A stretch of 42,264 bases of DNA from Ruminococcus sp. (GTDB lineage Bacteria > Bacillota > Clostridia > Oscillospirales > Ruminococcaceae): positions 65,744 to 108,007 of the forward strand of contig JAIDTI010000089.1 in assembly GCA_029060755.1 (NCBI GenBank), in the 5' to 3' direction. A model generated the notes under the pieces. That model had not been told where the DNA came from. It did no database searches and saw nothing but the letters and a program-made list of their open reading frames with translations. Made by a program: the position numbers and the translations under genes. Below are positions 25,066-33,019 of this stretch, piece by piece. Within the stretch, counting starts at the first letter, position 1. The number at the start of each line of letters is the position of its first letter.

Positions 25066-26196
25066 ATGAAAGTTCTTATCTCATGCGGTGGTACAGGCGG
25101 ACATATAAATCCTGGTCTTGCAATTGCAGATATAATAAAATCAAAATATCCTGATACGGAATTTCTCTTTGCAGGAACTCCGAAAGGTATGGAGTCAAAA
25201 CTCGTTCCACAGGCAGGATATAAAATTGAGACAATAAAAGTTGCTGGCTTTCAGAGAAAAATTTCTGTGGAAAATATAGGCAGAAATATAAAGGCTGTTG
25301 CATATCTTGCTACATCAGGCAAAAGAGCAAAGGAAATCATCAGTAATTTCAAGCCTGATATTGCAATCGGTACAGGCGGATATGCCGCAGGTCCTGTTAT
25401 AAGAAAAGCTGCAAGAATGGGTATTCCTACCGCAATTCATGAACAGAACGCTTATCCGGGAGTTACAAACAAACTTCTTTCAAAAGAAGTGGATTATGTC
25501 ATGCTGACAGTAAAAGAAGCCCTTGACTTCATGGACAAAAGCAAGTTTGAATATAGTGTTACGGGATTGCCCGTAAGGAGCAGTATAAATCACATAAGCA
25601 AGGCAGAAGCACGAAAAAAACTCGGTTTCAACAATGATTTTACTATCCTCTCATTTGGTGGAAGTCTCGGGGCAGGCTGTATCAATGAAACAATGACAGA
25701 GGCTATAAAATGGCATTATGGTAAAAAACTGAATATAAATCATATTCATGGTTACGGCGGTATGGGAAAAGACACTTTTTCGAAAGCTATGAAAGATGCT
25801 GGGATTCCGCTTAAAAATAACCGCTTGAGAATTACAGAATACATAAATGATATGGCTGTATGCCTTGCGGCGGCTGACCTTGTAATATGCCGTTCGGGTG
25901 CATCAACTCTTGCGGAACTTGAAGCCGCAGGAAAAGCATCAATCCTTATTCCGTCACCCATTGTTGCAGGAAATCACCAGTATCATAATGCAATGGTACT
26001 TGGAAAAGCAGGTGCGGCAGAAGTTATTGAGCAGAAAAATGTTACACCTGAAAAGATAATTGTTGAAATTGAGAAGTTGTATAATAATCTCGATAAAGTT
26101 GAAATCATGTCGCAGAGTGCGGCAAGTCTGCACCTGAATGATACAAATGAGCGAATACTTGCCGTAATTGATAAGCTTGTTGCAAAATCAAAGTAA
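25066..26196 (+). CDS. murG: UDP-GlcNAc:lipid I N-acetylglucosaminyltransferase MurG
   Basis: A 376-residue GT28-family enzyme at the inner membrane face that adds GlcNAc to lipid I to give lipid II. N-terminal glycine-rich loop ISCGGTGGHINPGLAIA, second glycine-rich motif GTGGYAAGPV, HEQNAYPGVTNK, SFGGSLGA and the UDP-sugar site ICRSGASTLAELEAAGK followed by NHQYHNA. It starts 5 bases after the ftsW stop with AAGGAG overlapping that stop, so it is translationally coupled. Confidence 0.97.
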   Translation: MKVLISCGGTGGHINPGLAIADIIKSKYPDTEFLFAGTPKGMESKLVPQAGYKIETIKVAGFQRKISVENIGRNIKAVAYLATSGKRAKEIISNFKPDIAIGTGGYAAGPVIRKAARMGIPTAIHEQNAYPGVTNKLLSKEVDYVMLTVKEALDFMDKSKFEYSVTGLPVRSSINHISKAEARKKLGFNNDFTILSFGGSLGAGCINETMTEAIKWHYGKKLNINHIHGYGGMGKDTFSKAMKDAGIPLKNNRLRITEYINDMAVCLAAADLVICRSGASTLAELEAAGKASILIPSPIVAGNHQYHNAMVLGKAGAAEVIEQKNVTPEKIIVEIEKLYNNLDKVEIMSQSAASLHLNDTNERILAVIDKLVAKSK

Positions 26197-26206
26197 CTGA
26201 AAAATG

Positions 26207-26240
26207 CCTTACAGCATAATATAAACAAAAAGCTGTGAGG
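26207..26240 (+). promoter_or_regulatory. Hairpin covering the murA ribosome binding site
   Basis: CCTTACAGC (26207-26215) pairs with GCTGTGAGG (26232-26240), 9 bp with one G-T pair and a 16-base AT-rich loop. The 3' arm contains the GAGG of the murA Shine-Dalgarno sequence (GAGGTGG). Folding would limit murA translation. It lacks a T-run, so it is not a terminator. Confidence 0.5.
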
Positions 26241-26247
26241 TGGTATA

Positions 26248-27507
26248 ATGCAAAAATTTGTTATCAGCGGAGGAAATCGTCTTAGCGGTGAAATAAATCT
26301 ACAGGGAAGCAAAAATAGTTCACTGCCTATAATTGCCGGAACTCTGCTTGCTGACAGTGAATGTGTACTTAAAAATTGTCCTGTTCTTTCTGATGTATAT
26401 TCTGCATCAAGGATTCTTAACTGTCTTGGGTGTAAATGTCAGTTGTCGTCAGGAAATGCTGTGATAGATTCGACAGGAGTATCAGGCTTTGAAATTCCTG
26501 ATGAGCTTATGCGTGAGATGCGTTCGTCAATCATGTTTATGGGAGCAATTCTCGGCAGAATGGGAGAGTGTATTGTAAGCATACCTGGTGGCTGTGAGCT
26601 TGGTTCACGTCCGATAGATATGCACCTTGCTTCATTCAGAAAAATGGGTGTTGATATTTCCGATAGCGGAGGAAAAATACACTGCCGTATACCGTCGGGA
26701 AAAGCACATGGAGCAAAAATTTCACTCTCATTTCCCTCCGTCGGTACAACAGAAAATATCATTCTTTGTGCTGTAACGGCAAAAGGTGAGACTATTATAA
26801 ATAATGCCGCACGTGAGCCTGAAATATGCGATTTATGCAGATTTCTAAGGAAATGTGGTGCTGATATTAAAGGCGACGGCGAAAGCAGGATAGTTATAAG
26901 AGGTGTAAAAAAACTGCACGGCTGTGAATATACAATAATGCCTGACAGAATTGCCGGTGCTACTTATATTGCCATGACAGCGGCAACAGGTGGTGAGCTT
27001 ATACTTAAAAATGCTTGTATTTCCGAAACAGAGCCGTTTATTTCTGTTCTGGAGCAAACAGGCTGTGGAATTTATGTTGCAGATGACAGAATATACGTTC
27101 GCAAAGGTGCAAGACTTCGTGCAATAAAAGACAGAATACGCACCATGCCACACCCTGGCTTTCCGACAGATGCACAGGCTGTTCTTATGTCTGCACTTAT
27201 TACCGCAGACGGTACAAGTGTTTTTGAGGAAAATATTTTTGATTGCCGTTATCGTCATACAGATGCACTTATAAAAATGGGTGCTGATATTCAGGTTATG
27301 GGAAAAGTTGCTGTAGTCCGTGGAGTAAACAGGATTTACGGAGCAGATATTGAAGCAACAGATTTGCGTGGAGGTGCGGCAATGGCGGTTGCAGCACTTT
27401 CAGCAGAGGGTACAACAAATTTAAGCAGTATTTATCACATAGACAGAGGTTATGAAAAATTTGAGGAAGTTGTTTCGTCTCTCGGAGGTAAAATCCGCAG
27501 AGAATAA
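26248..27507 (+). CDS. murA: UDP-N-acetylglucosamine 1-carboxyvinyltransferase MurA
   Basis: A 419-residue enolpyruvyl transferase that starts peptidoglycan synthesis by joining phosphoenolpyruvate to UDP-GlcNAc. Visible: start GGNRLSGEINLQGSKNSSLPI, catalytic loop PGGCELGSRPIDMH whose Cys is the fosfomycin-reactive residue, GTTENI, and PGFPTDAQAV, followed by TDLRGGAAM near the end. The length is normal. murA within the dcw cluster between murG and ftsQ is known from some Firmicutes. GAGGTGG is the ribosome binding site, in a hairpin. Confidence 0.96.
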   Translation: MQKFVISGGNRLSGEINLQGSKNSSLPIIAGTLLADSECVLKNCPVLSDVYSASRILNCLGCKCQLSSGNAVIDSTGVSGFEIPDELMREMRSSIMFMGAILGRMGECIVSIPGGCELGSRPIDMHLASFRKMGVDISDSGGKIHCRIPSGKAHGAKISLSFPSVGTTENIILCAVTAKGETIINNAAREPEICDLCRFLRKCGADIKGDGESRIVIRGVKKLHGCEYTIMPDRIAGATYIAMTAATGGELILKNACISETEPFISVLEQTGCGIYVADDRIYVRKGARLRAIKDRIRTMPHPGFPTDAQAVLMSALITADGTSVFEENIFDCRYRHTDALIKMGADIQVMGKVAVVRGVNRIYGADIEATDLRGGAAMAVAALSAEGTTNLSSIYHIDRGYEKFEEVVSSLGGKIRRE

Positions 27508-27527
27508 GTCGGAGGTTTGAATAGTTT

Positions 27528-28535
27528 ATGGAAGATGTAAATAAGGTTGATATAAACAGACAGAACAGCGGTAAGCGTATGCGTCGCAGAAAACGCATGA
27601 TGAGTGTATATGTAATTTCTGTTGTTCTGCTTGTTATATCTGTCGGAGTTACAATGTGTTTTACTTTTCTTTTTAATGTTGATAAAATTATTGTTTCAGG
27701 CGAATCAGAAACATACAGCTATATGCAGATTGTTGAATCCTCCGGAGTACGTGCGGGAGATAATCTTTTCAGAATGAGTACTGACAAAGCAGAAAAGCAG
27801 ATTCTTGATGATTTGCTTTATGTTGAAACGGCTGACGTTGAAAGAGATTTTCCGTCCACAATAAAAATTACAGTAACACGCTGTATTCCTGCATATAATA
27901 TTCAGTATGATAATGGTGTACTTCTTGTAAGCCGTCAGGGAAAAATACTTTCAAACAACGATTTTTATACTGATATTGATAACCTTCCTATAATATATGG
28001 ATTTGAGCCTGCTGAAATGGAGGAGGGCAAAGCTCTTAAATCTGTCAATTCAAATAAATTTGATGCTTTTTTACAGATTATAAGCCGTTTTGACAGAGAT
28101 GACAACAAGCAGATTGAATCAATAGATATAACAAATGAATATGATATTATTGTAAATTACAGAAACGGTCTTGTTTTTTCAATGGGAAACTGGAGTGACG
28201 TTGAATATAAGCTTGACCTTGCGCAAAATGTTATGAGTGATGAAAATGTCATAGGAAAAAAAGGCTATTTGACAATGATTGGCTCAAACCAGTGCAGTTT
28301 CAGAGGAAACGGCGAAACAGAAACAACTACAACTGTAACAACTACAGGCAGTACAACAACTACAACTACAACAACAGCAACTACTACTGTATATGATTAC
28401 AACGATTATAATGATTATGGCTATGATTATAATGATTACGGCTATGATTATAATGATTACGGCTATGATTATAATGACTATGGATATGATTACAATGATT
28501 ATGGATATGATTATAATGATTATCCTCAATGGTAA
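27528..28535 (+). CDS. ftsQ: Cell division protein FtsQ/DivIB with Thr-rich linker and Tyr/Asp/Asn repeat tail
   Basis: A 335-residue bitopic membrane protein of the divisome. A basic N-terminus (KRMRRRKRMM), one membrane segment (about 25-50), a POTRA domain (about 51-120, FNVDKIIVSGESETYS, VERDFPSTIKITV) and an extracytoplasmic beta domain to about 255 are standard. It then has a nearly pure Thr linker (about 264-288) and a 47-residue tail (289-335) built of YDYNDYG heptads with 19 Tyr. Such a tail is not part of the family. GGAGG precedes the ATG. It lies between murA and ftsZ, the usual place. Confidence 0.9.
   Translation: MEDVNKVDINRQNSGKRMRRRKRMMSVYVISVVLLVISVGVTMCFTFLFNVDKIIVSGESETYSYMQIVESSGVRAGDNLFRMSTDKAEKQILDDLLYVETADVERDFPSTIKITVTRCIPAYNIQYDNGVLLVSRQGKILSNNDFYTDIDNLPIIYGFEPAEMEEGKALKSVNSNKFDAFLQIISRFDRDDNKQIESIDITNEYDIIVNYRNGLVFSMGNWSDVEYKLDLAQNVMSDENVIGKKGYLTMIGSNQCSFRGNGETETTTTVTTTGSTTTTTTTTATTTVYDYNDYNDYGYDYNDYGYDYNDYGYDYNDYGYDYNDYGYDYNDYPQW
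28392..28532 (+). repeat. 21-bp coding repeat (heptad YDYNDYG)
   Basis: Four exact YDYNDYG peptide units plus partial units at both ends form the C-terminus of FtsQ. DNA units differ mainly at third codon positions (TAC/TAT, GGC/GGA, AAC/AAT). The reading frame remains open to a final PQW. Confidence 0.9.
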
Positions 28536-28610
28536 AAATATATGAAAATACATATAAAAATATTAAAAAATTGTACGATATGTAGAAATTCAAAAAAATA
28601 GCTATGAGAC

Positions 28611-28639
28611 TTGAAAAAATCAGCGGAATATGATAAAAT
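28611..28639 (+). promoter_or_regulatory. Promoter of ftsZ
   Basis: TTGAAA (28611-28616) and TAAAAT (28634-28639), 17-base spacer, with an extended -10 TG at 28631-28632. It gives ftsZ its own transcript with a leader of about 60 bases. Confidence 0.75.
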
Positions 28640-28705
28640 TATAAGTGTATTTACAGCTTGAATTTTAAAGGCAAAGATTGAATAAAAGTAGGAGGGCGTT
28701 TCAAA

Positions 28706-29932
28706 ATGTCAGATTTCAATTATGAGGAAACAATGGAACCCGATGTTAATATAAAAGTCATAGGTGTTGGCGGTGGCGGTGGAAATGCTGTCAACTGCAT
28801 GGTTGATTCAGGAGTCAGCAATATTGAATATATTGCTATCAATACAGATGCAAAGGCACTGAATAAGTCAAGGGCAACAACAAGAATCCCGATTGGTGCA
28901 AAACTCACAAAGGGCAGAGGTGCAGGCAACAAGCCTGAAATCGGTCAGAGAAGTGCAGAGGAAAACAGAGACGAAATTGAAGCACATCTTAAGGGTGCAG
29001 ATATGATTTTCATTACAGCAGGTATGGGCGGCGGAACTGGTACAGGTGCAGCTCCTGTTGTTGCAAAAATTGCAAAGGAAATGGATATTCTTACAGTTGC
29101 TGTTGTAACAAAGCCATTCCTTTTTGAGAGAGAGCAGAAAATGGCTCAGGCTGAAAAAGGTATAATGGAACTCAGAAAATATGTTGATTCGCTTATCGTT
29201 ATTCCTAATGAAAAACTTCTTGACGGCAAGCAGCAACTTACAATGAAACAGTCTTTCTCTCTTTCAGATGATGTTCTTAAAACAGGTGTAAAGAGTATTT
29301 CTGACCTTATCGTTGAAGAAGGCTACATAAATCTTGATTTTGCCGATGTTTCCACAATTATGAGAGGTGCGGGCTATGCTCACATGGCTATCGGTCACGG
29401 TTCAGGAAAAGACAAGGCAAAAGAGGCTGCAAATGCTGTTATATCAAGCCCACTTCTTGAAACTTCTATTTCAGGTGCAAAGCGACTTCTTATAAATATT
29501 GCTATGTCTGATGATATTCTTTCATCAGATGTTGATGCAGCTACAAAAATGATTACCGATACAGCAGCAGAGGGTGTGGAATTTATTTTCGGTACAGCAT
29601 TTAAGGAAGATATGCAGGACGAAATGACAATAACTGTTATTGCTGCCGGATTTGATGACCCTGATGCACCGCCTGTTGAAGAAGAAACAATTGTTCCTCC
29701 TGCTACAGAAGAAACGGAAGAAGATGTTATCCGCATAGACAATCCGCTTATTGATGGTATTGGTGTTAATGACAGAAACAGCGACAGCAGAAACTATTCA
29801 AATAATGGATATTCAGATAGAGGTTATTCAGACAGGGGATATTCAGATAGGGACAGAGGTTATTCAAAGCCGTCACAAACTGAAACTCAGGATTATGACC
29901 TTGATGATATTCTTAAAATTCTTGGAAATTAA
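28706..29932 (+). CDS. ftsZ: Cell division protein FtsZ with Tyr-Ser-Asp-Arg-Gly repeat in the linker
   Basis: A 408-residue tubulin-like GTPase that forms the division ring. Visible: IKVIGVGGGGGNAVN, the tubulin signature GGGTGTG (108-114), TKPFLFE and the conserved globular core to about residue 320. The C-terminal linker is acidic and contains repeated YSDRG units (from residue 364), and the tail ends DYDLDDILKILGN in place of the more common DIPTFLR-type partner-binding peptide. GGAGGGCG precedes the ATG. ftsA, usually adjacent, is absent, as in many Clostridia, so another anchor (for example SepF) is likely. Confidence 0.97.
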   Translation: MSDFNYEETMEPDVNIKVIGVGGGGGNAVNCMVDSGVSNIEYIAINTDAKALNKSRATTRIPIGAKLTKGRGAGNKPEIGQRSAEENRDEIEAHLKGADMIFITAGMGGGTGTGAAPVVAKIAKEMDILTVAVVTKPFLFEREQKMAQAEKGIMELRKYVDSLIVIPNEKLLDGKQQLTMKQSFSLSDDVLKTGVKSISDLIVEEGYINLDFADVSTIMRGAGYAHMAIGHGSGKDKAKEAANAVISSPLLETSISGAKRLLINIAMSDDILSSDVDAATKMITDTAAEGVEFIFGTAFKEDMQDEMTITVIAAGFDDPDAPPVEEETIVPPATEETEEDVIRIDNPLIDGIGVNDRNSDSRNYSNNGYSDRGYSDRGYSDRDRGYSKPSQTETQDYDLDDILKILGN

Positions 29933-29944
29933 TCAGAAATTTAG

Positions 29945-29970
29945 GGCGGCTGAAAATCAGACGCCTTTTT
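29945..29970 (+). terminator. Terminator after ftsZ
   Basis: GGCG-g-CTGA (29945-29953) pairs with TCAG-a-CGCC (29957-29965) around one G-A mismatch, followed by TTTTT. Confidence 0.85.
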
Positions 29971-30019
29971 ATTTGGTGAAATGCACGAAAATTAATAATA
30001 AATTTATACATTTTAACAA

Positions 30020-30048
30020 TTGAAACAGAATGTAAAATGTGTTATAAT
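30020..30048 (+). promoter_or_regulatory. Promoter of the DivIVA-like gene
   Basis: TTGAAA (30020-30025) and perfect TATAAT (30043-30048) with a 17-base spacer; leader about 60 bases. Confidence 0.8.
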
Positions 30049-30113
30049 TATTACAAGGCGTTTTGTACCTTTAAATATATTTTCCCGCATGATGCGGAGA
30101 ACGGAGTGAAACA

Positions 30114-31574
30114 ATGGAACAGCCAACTATATTGAGAACCACTAAAATAGGTGGTGGCTTTGTAAAAGAAGATGTTATTGATTATATTGACGAATTAAAT
30201 TCCAAAATGGAAGCAATGCAGAAAGAACTTGATGATGCAAAAAATTCAAGTCAGTCCAATGCTGTACCGCAACAGGAAATTGCAAGATACAGAACACAGA
30301 TTGACAGCCTTCAAGAAAAACTTAATGCTTCCAATAATGCCCTGCGAAGTGTCAGAAAAGAAAATGATGAACTTAAAAAACAGCTTGCAGGCAAGGGGAT
30401 TCCAACAGGTACTGCAAACCCACAGGTTCAGGCAGAACTTGAAAATGCAAAAAAAGAAATTGCAAACCTGAAATCACAGTTAGCTGCAAAAACTGCACAG
30501 GGCGGAAATCAGCAGTTACAGAACGCTTTTGAAGCTGCAAAAAAAGAAGTTGCTACCCTTAAAGCTGCACTTGCTGAACAGAAATCAGCAGGAGCAGGAA
30601 AAGCACCTGATAATTCTGCCATAAATGCTGAACTTGCAAAGGCAAAACAGGAATTATCTAAACTTGTTGCAGAACTTAAAACAAAAACAGACCAGCTTAA
30701 TGCTAAAACAAAAGAATCAGCAGACAAAGATGCAAAAATTACTGCTCTTGCAAAAGAAAGCGAATCCGCTAAGAAAAAGGACGAGGAAATTTCAAAACTC
30801 AATGCCGAAGTCAGCAAGCTTAAAGCAGATTTAAGCAATCCTGCCGCTATTATGGGCAATTTCTTTGCTGATGCACAAGAAATGGTTAACAAGCGTAAGC
30901 AGGAAGCCGATGCAGATGCAGAAAAGACAATCAAGGAAGCAGAAGAAAAGGCTGAAAAAATTGTTAAGGAAGCTAACGAAAAAGCCGACAAGACTGTTAA
31001 GGAAGCTAATGAAAAAGCTGATAAAACTATCAGGGAATACAATGAAAAAACATCAAAACTTAATGAGATGTCTGAAACTGTACGTTCAATTCTGTTCAGT
31101 GAAATTGAAAGTGTAAGCAGTAAGCTTGCAACTCTTACAACTACAATTAACGACATTACAGCACAGACTTCTGATAAGGTTGATGAGGCTAAGGCAATCA
31201 TGAATGAGGCACGTAAGGCTGTAGAAACAAATGACAGCAAAGCTTTTATAAAGCCTGTTGAGAATATCAATAAGCCTGCATCTGCTTCAAAGGCTACTGC
31301 TCCAGCAGCTCCAAAGCCTGTTGCAGAAGTACCAAAGCAGAAACCAGCTGATACAGTAAAGCCTGTTGCTCCTGCAATGTCAGGAATGGACGATATTGTG
31401 ATAAAGCCTGTTGCAAGTAGTCCAAAGCCGGCAGTAACACAGACTCCTCCGCCAAAGCCAGCACCAGCAGTAAAAAATGAACCTCCAAAAAAGAAGCCTA
31501 TAAATAATTTTGGTTTTGACATGGAGGCACTTCTCAAAGCTGCTGAAGCAGAAGCATCTAAAACCGAAGAATGA
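30114..31574 (+). CDS. DivIVA-like coiled-coil protein
   Basis: A 486-residue cytosolic protein. The N-terminal GGGFVKEDVIDYIDELNSK resembles the membrane-binding start of DivIVA/GpsB proteins. Residues from about 28 to 370 are mainly coiled coil rich in Lys, Glu and Ala, including an 11-residue-type repeat of EKADKTVKEANEKADKT. The C-terminal part is Pro/Ala/Lys-rich and flexible, ending in NNFGFDMEALLKAAEAEA. DivIVA proteins mark poles and septa and recruit partners. The protein is far longer than B. subtilis DivIVA (about 164 residues). Its position just after ftsZ supports a division role; exact function is inferred. Confidence 0.7.
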   Translation: MEQPTILRTTKIGGGFVKEDVIDYIDELNSKMEAMQKELDDAKNSSQSNAVPQQEIARYRTQIDSLQEKLNASNNALRSVRKENDELKKQLAGKGIPTGTANPQVQAELENAKKEIANLKSQLAAKTAQGGNQQLQNAFEAAKKEVATLKAALAEQKSAGAGKAPDNSAINAELAKAKQELSKLVAELKTKTDQLNAKTKESADKDAKITALAKESESAKKKDEEISKLNAEVSKLKADLSNPAAIMGNFFADAQEMVNKRKQEADADAEKTIKEAEEKAEKIVKEANEKADKTVKEANEKADKTIREYNEKTSKLNEMSETVRSILFSEIESVSSKLATLTTTINDITAQTSDKVDEAKAIMNEARKAVETNDSKAFIKPVENINKPASASKATAPAAPKPVAEVPKQKPADTVKPVAPAMSGMDDIVIKPVASSPKPAVTQTPPPKPAPAVKNEPPKKKPINNFGFDMEALLKAAEAEASKTEE

Positions 31575-31588
31575 TTTTTTATGTTATT

Positions 31589-31620
31589 TCCGATATTCTG
31601 ATTTTTTTCAGAATATCGGA
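31589..31620. repeat. Perfect 13-bp inverted repeat after the DivIVA-like gene
   Basis: TCCGATATTCTGA (31589-31601) and TCAGAATATCGGA (31608-31620) flank a loop of six T. No T-run follows, so it is an imperfect terminator candidate. It directly abuts TATAAT (31621-31626), which lacks a matching -35 box. Confidence 0.6.
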
Positions 31621-31662
31621 TATAATAAAACTTGATATATAAAAATTGATTGGGTGAATATC

Positions 31663-32247
31663 TTGCTTGATTTAGATTTGAATTTGAATGAATTTTGCGG
31701 AAAAACTGATGATGAGCTTGCTTTGATTGCCAGAGACAATAAAAAAGCAGTAAATGTTCTTATTTTCCGTTATTCAAAACTTATTTTCTTTAAAGCAGAG
31801 ACTTTTGCATTTTCTGATATTGAAAGCGATGATTTGAAACAAGAGGGTCTTATGGGTTTGCTCAAAGCAATAAATTCATTTGATGTCAACAGAGGTGTGA
31901 AATTTTCTACTTTTGCAGAAGTATGTATTGTCAATCAGATGAAAACTTTTATTTTTAAGTCAAGGAAAAATCCGATTCCTTCAGAAAGTCTTGAGGAAAT
32001 TTCAGCAGATTTTTTTTCGGATAAAGAAACGCCTGAAAGCACATACATTAACAAGGAATTTTTTTCACAGTTATGGTATGCTGTGGATAATATTCTTTCT
32101 GAAACAGAGCGAAAAGCTTTTCTTTTATATATAAACGGCATGAGTTACAAGGAAACTGCTGAAAAACTTGATATTTCCGAAAAATCAGTTGACAATGCTA
32201 TGCAAAGGGCAAGAAAAAAAATTCGTATGTACATTAAGGAATATTAA
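31663..32247 (+). CDS. RNA polymerase sigma-70 family factor
   Basis: A protein of 194 residues if started at TTG 31663, which has GGTGA five bases upstream; a GTG at 31654 would add three residues. Region 2 is visible as DDLKQEGLMGLLKAINSFD and VKFSTFAEVCIVNQM, and region 4 as the helix-turn-helix SYKETAEKLDISEKSVDNAMQRARKKI. Region 3 is short. This layout resembles SigH-type and stress-type alternative sigma factors rather than the housekeeping one. No anti-sigma gene is adjacent, so control is unknown. The target promoters cannot be read from the sequence. Confidence 0.85.
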   Translation: MLDLDLNLNEFCGKTDDELALIARDNKKAVNVLIFRYSKLIFFKAETFAFSDIESDDLKQEGLMGLLKAINSFDVNRGVKFSTFAEVCIVNQMKTFIFKSRKNPIPSESLEEISADFFSDKETPESTYINKEFFSQLWYAVDNILSETERKAFLLYINGMSYKETAEKLDISEKSVDNAMQRARKKIRMYIKEY

Positions 32248-32353
32248 AATAAGACCAGATAGCTTAATAAAGAGCGTTGTGTTTCGCAAGAGATGCAAAG
32301 ATGTCGGTGCAACCCCGAACGATGGTACAAATAAAAAAGCGAGGTATTTTAAA

Positions 32354-32629
32354 ATGTATGAGGACAAGAAGTTAGTTTGTAAAGACTGTGGCAAAGAATT
32401 TGTCTTTACAGCAGGAGAACAGGAATTTTTTGCTGAAAAAAATCTTGTTCATGAGCCACAAAGATGTAAGCCTTGTCGCATTGCAAGAAAAAACGCATCT
32501 AAAGCGGAACGTGTAATGTATACAGGTATCTGTGCAACTTGCGGAAAAGAAGCAAAAGTTCCATTTGAGCCAAAAAACGGCAAACCAGTTTATTGTGATG
32601 ACTGCTATTCACGTCTTAATAAAGACTGA
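32354..32629 (+). CDS. Small zinc-ribbon protein
   Basis: A 91-residue protein with two treble-clef-like halves. The first, CKDCGKEFVFTAGEQEFF...RCKPCR, matches the probable zinc-ribbon domain found in many Clostridia; the second, CATCGKEAKVPFEP...VYCDDCY, is the linked CxxC/CxxC unit seen with it. Eight cysteines in four CxxC pairs would hold two zinc ions. I placed the start at ATG 32354 (GAGG upstream); a longer frame from 32168 overlaps the sigma gene. Function is unknown, possibly nucleic acid or regulator binding. Confidence 0.8.
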   Translation: MYEDKKLVCKDCGKEFVFTAGEQEFFAEKNLVHEPQRCKPCRIARKNASKAERVMYTGICATCGKEAKVPFEPKNGKPVYCDDCYSRLNKD

Positions 32630-32652
32630 TTGATTTGACGATTATTCAAAAC

Positions 32653-32720
32653 GCTGTTTCTCTGCTGAATTGTTTGTGAAACAGCAAAACGGCAGGCTTT
32701 TACAGGGCATGACCTGTAAT
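32653..32720 (+). promoter_or_regulatory. Two hairpins between the zinc-ribbon and DUF1858 genes
   Basis: GCTGTTTC (32653-32660) pairs with GAAACAGC (32678-32685), and TTACAGG (32700-32706) pairs with CCTGTAA (32713-32719). Neither has a clear T-run directly after it. They could end the upstream transcript weakly or form the leader of the next gene. Confidence 0.4.
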
Positions 32721-32755
32721 CTGCACCAATTAACCGAAAGGAAGTAAATTTTAAA

Positions 32756-32959
32756 ATGGAAATCACTAAAAATACTATTATCGGAGATATTCTTGATGCT
32801 GATTTTGAAGTTGCACCTTATTTTCTTGAAATGGGTATGCACTGTCTCGGCTGTCCCGCATCAAGAGGTGAATCAATTGAGGAAGCTTGTGCAGTTCACG
32901 GAACAGACCCTGATGAACTTGTTGCAAAGCTGAATGAGCATTTCGCAAAGAAAGCATAA
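32756..32959 (+). CDS. DUF1858 redox-disulfide domain protein
   Basis: A 67-residue protein of the DUF1858 family, also described as the hybrid-cluster-protein-associated redox disulfide domain. Signature: TIGDIL-type start (ITKNTIIGDILDAD), FLEMGMHCLGCPASRGESIEEAC and DELVAKLNEHF. The CLGC pair is the family's putative redox centre. These small proteins occur beside nitrosative stress and Fe-S repair genes in anaerobes; none is seen here. AAAGGAAG precedes the ATG. It appears to be a single-gene unit ending at a terminator. Confidence 0.88.
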   Translation: MEITKNTIIGDILDADFEVAPYFLEMGMHCLGCPASRGESIEEACAVHGTDPDELVAKLNEHFAKKA

Positions 32960-32970
32960 TTACAAAAACG

Positions 32971-33001
32971 GCGTGTCGTAAGTCGGCACGCTCAATTTTT
33001 T
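32971..33001 (+). terminator. Terminator after the DUF1858 gene
   Basis: GCGTGTCG (32971-32978) pairs with CGGCACGC (32984-32991) with one G-T pair and a five-base loop, followed by TCAATTTTTT. Confidence 0.85.
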
Positions 33002-33019
33002 ACTCGGAGATGAAATTAT

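Noticed and set aside
28392..28532. CRISPR-like direct repeats
   Set aside because: The 21-bp units are contiguous, have no spacers, and keep a reading frame in FtsQ; they are coding repeats.
28284..28593. Minus-strand ORFs rich in Ile/Val or His/Asn opposite the FtsQ tail
   Set aside because: They are simple shadows of the YDYNDYG repeat read backwards.
30509..31537. A 342-codon minus-strand ORF
   Set aside because: It is antisense to the coiled-coil DivIVA-like gene. Lys/Glu/Ala-rich codons give Ser/Phe/Leu-rich antisense frames without stops; there is no ribosome binding site or family match.
32168..32353. N-terminal extension of the zinc-ribbon protein
   Set aside because: It overlaps the sigma factor gene in another frame, has no ribosome binding site, and is unlike the family; ATG 32354 has GAGG upstream.
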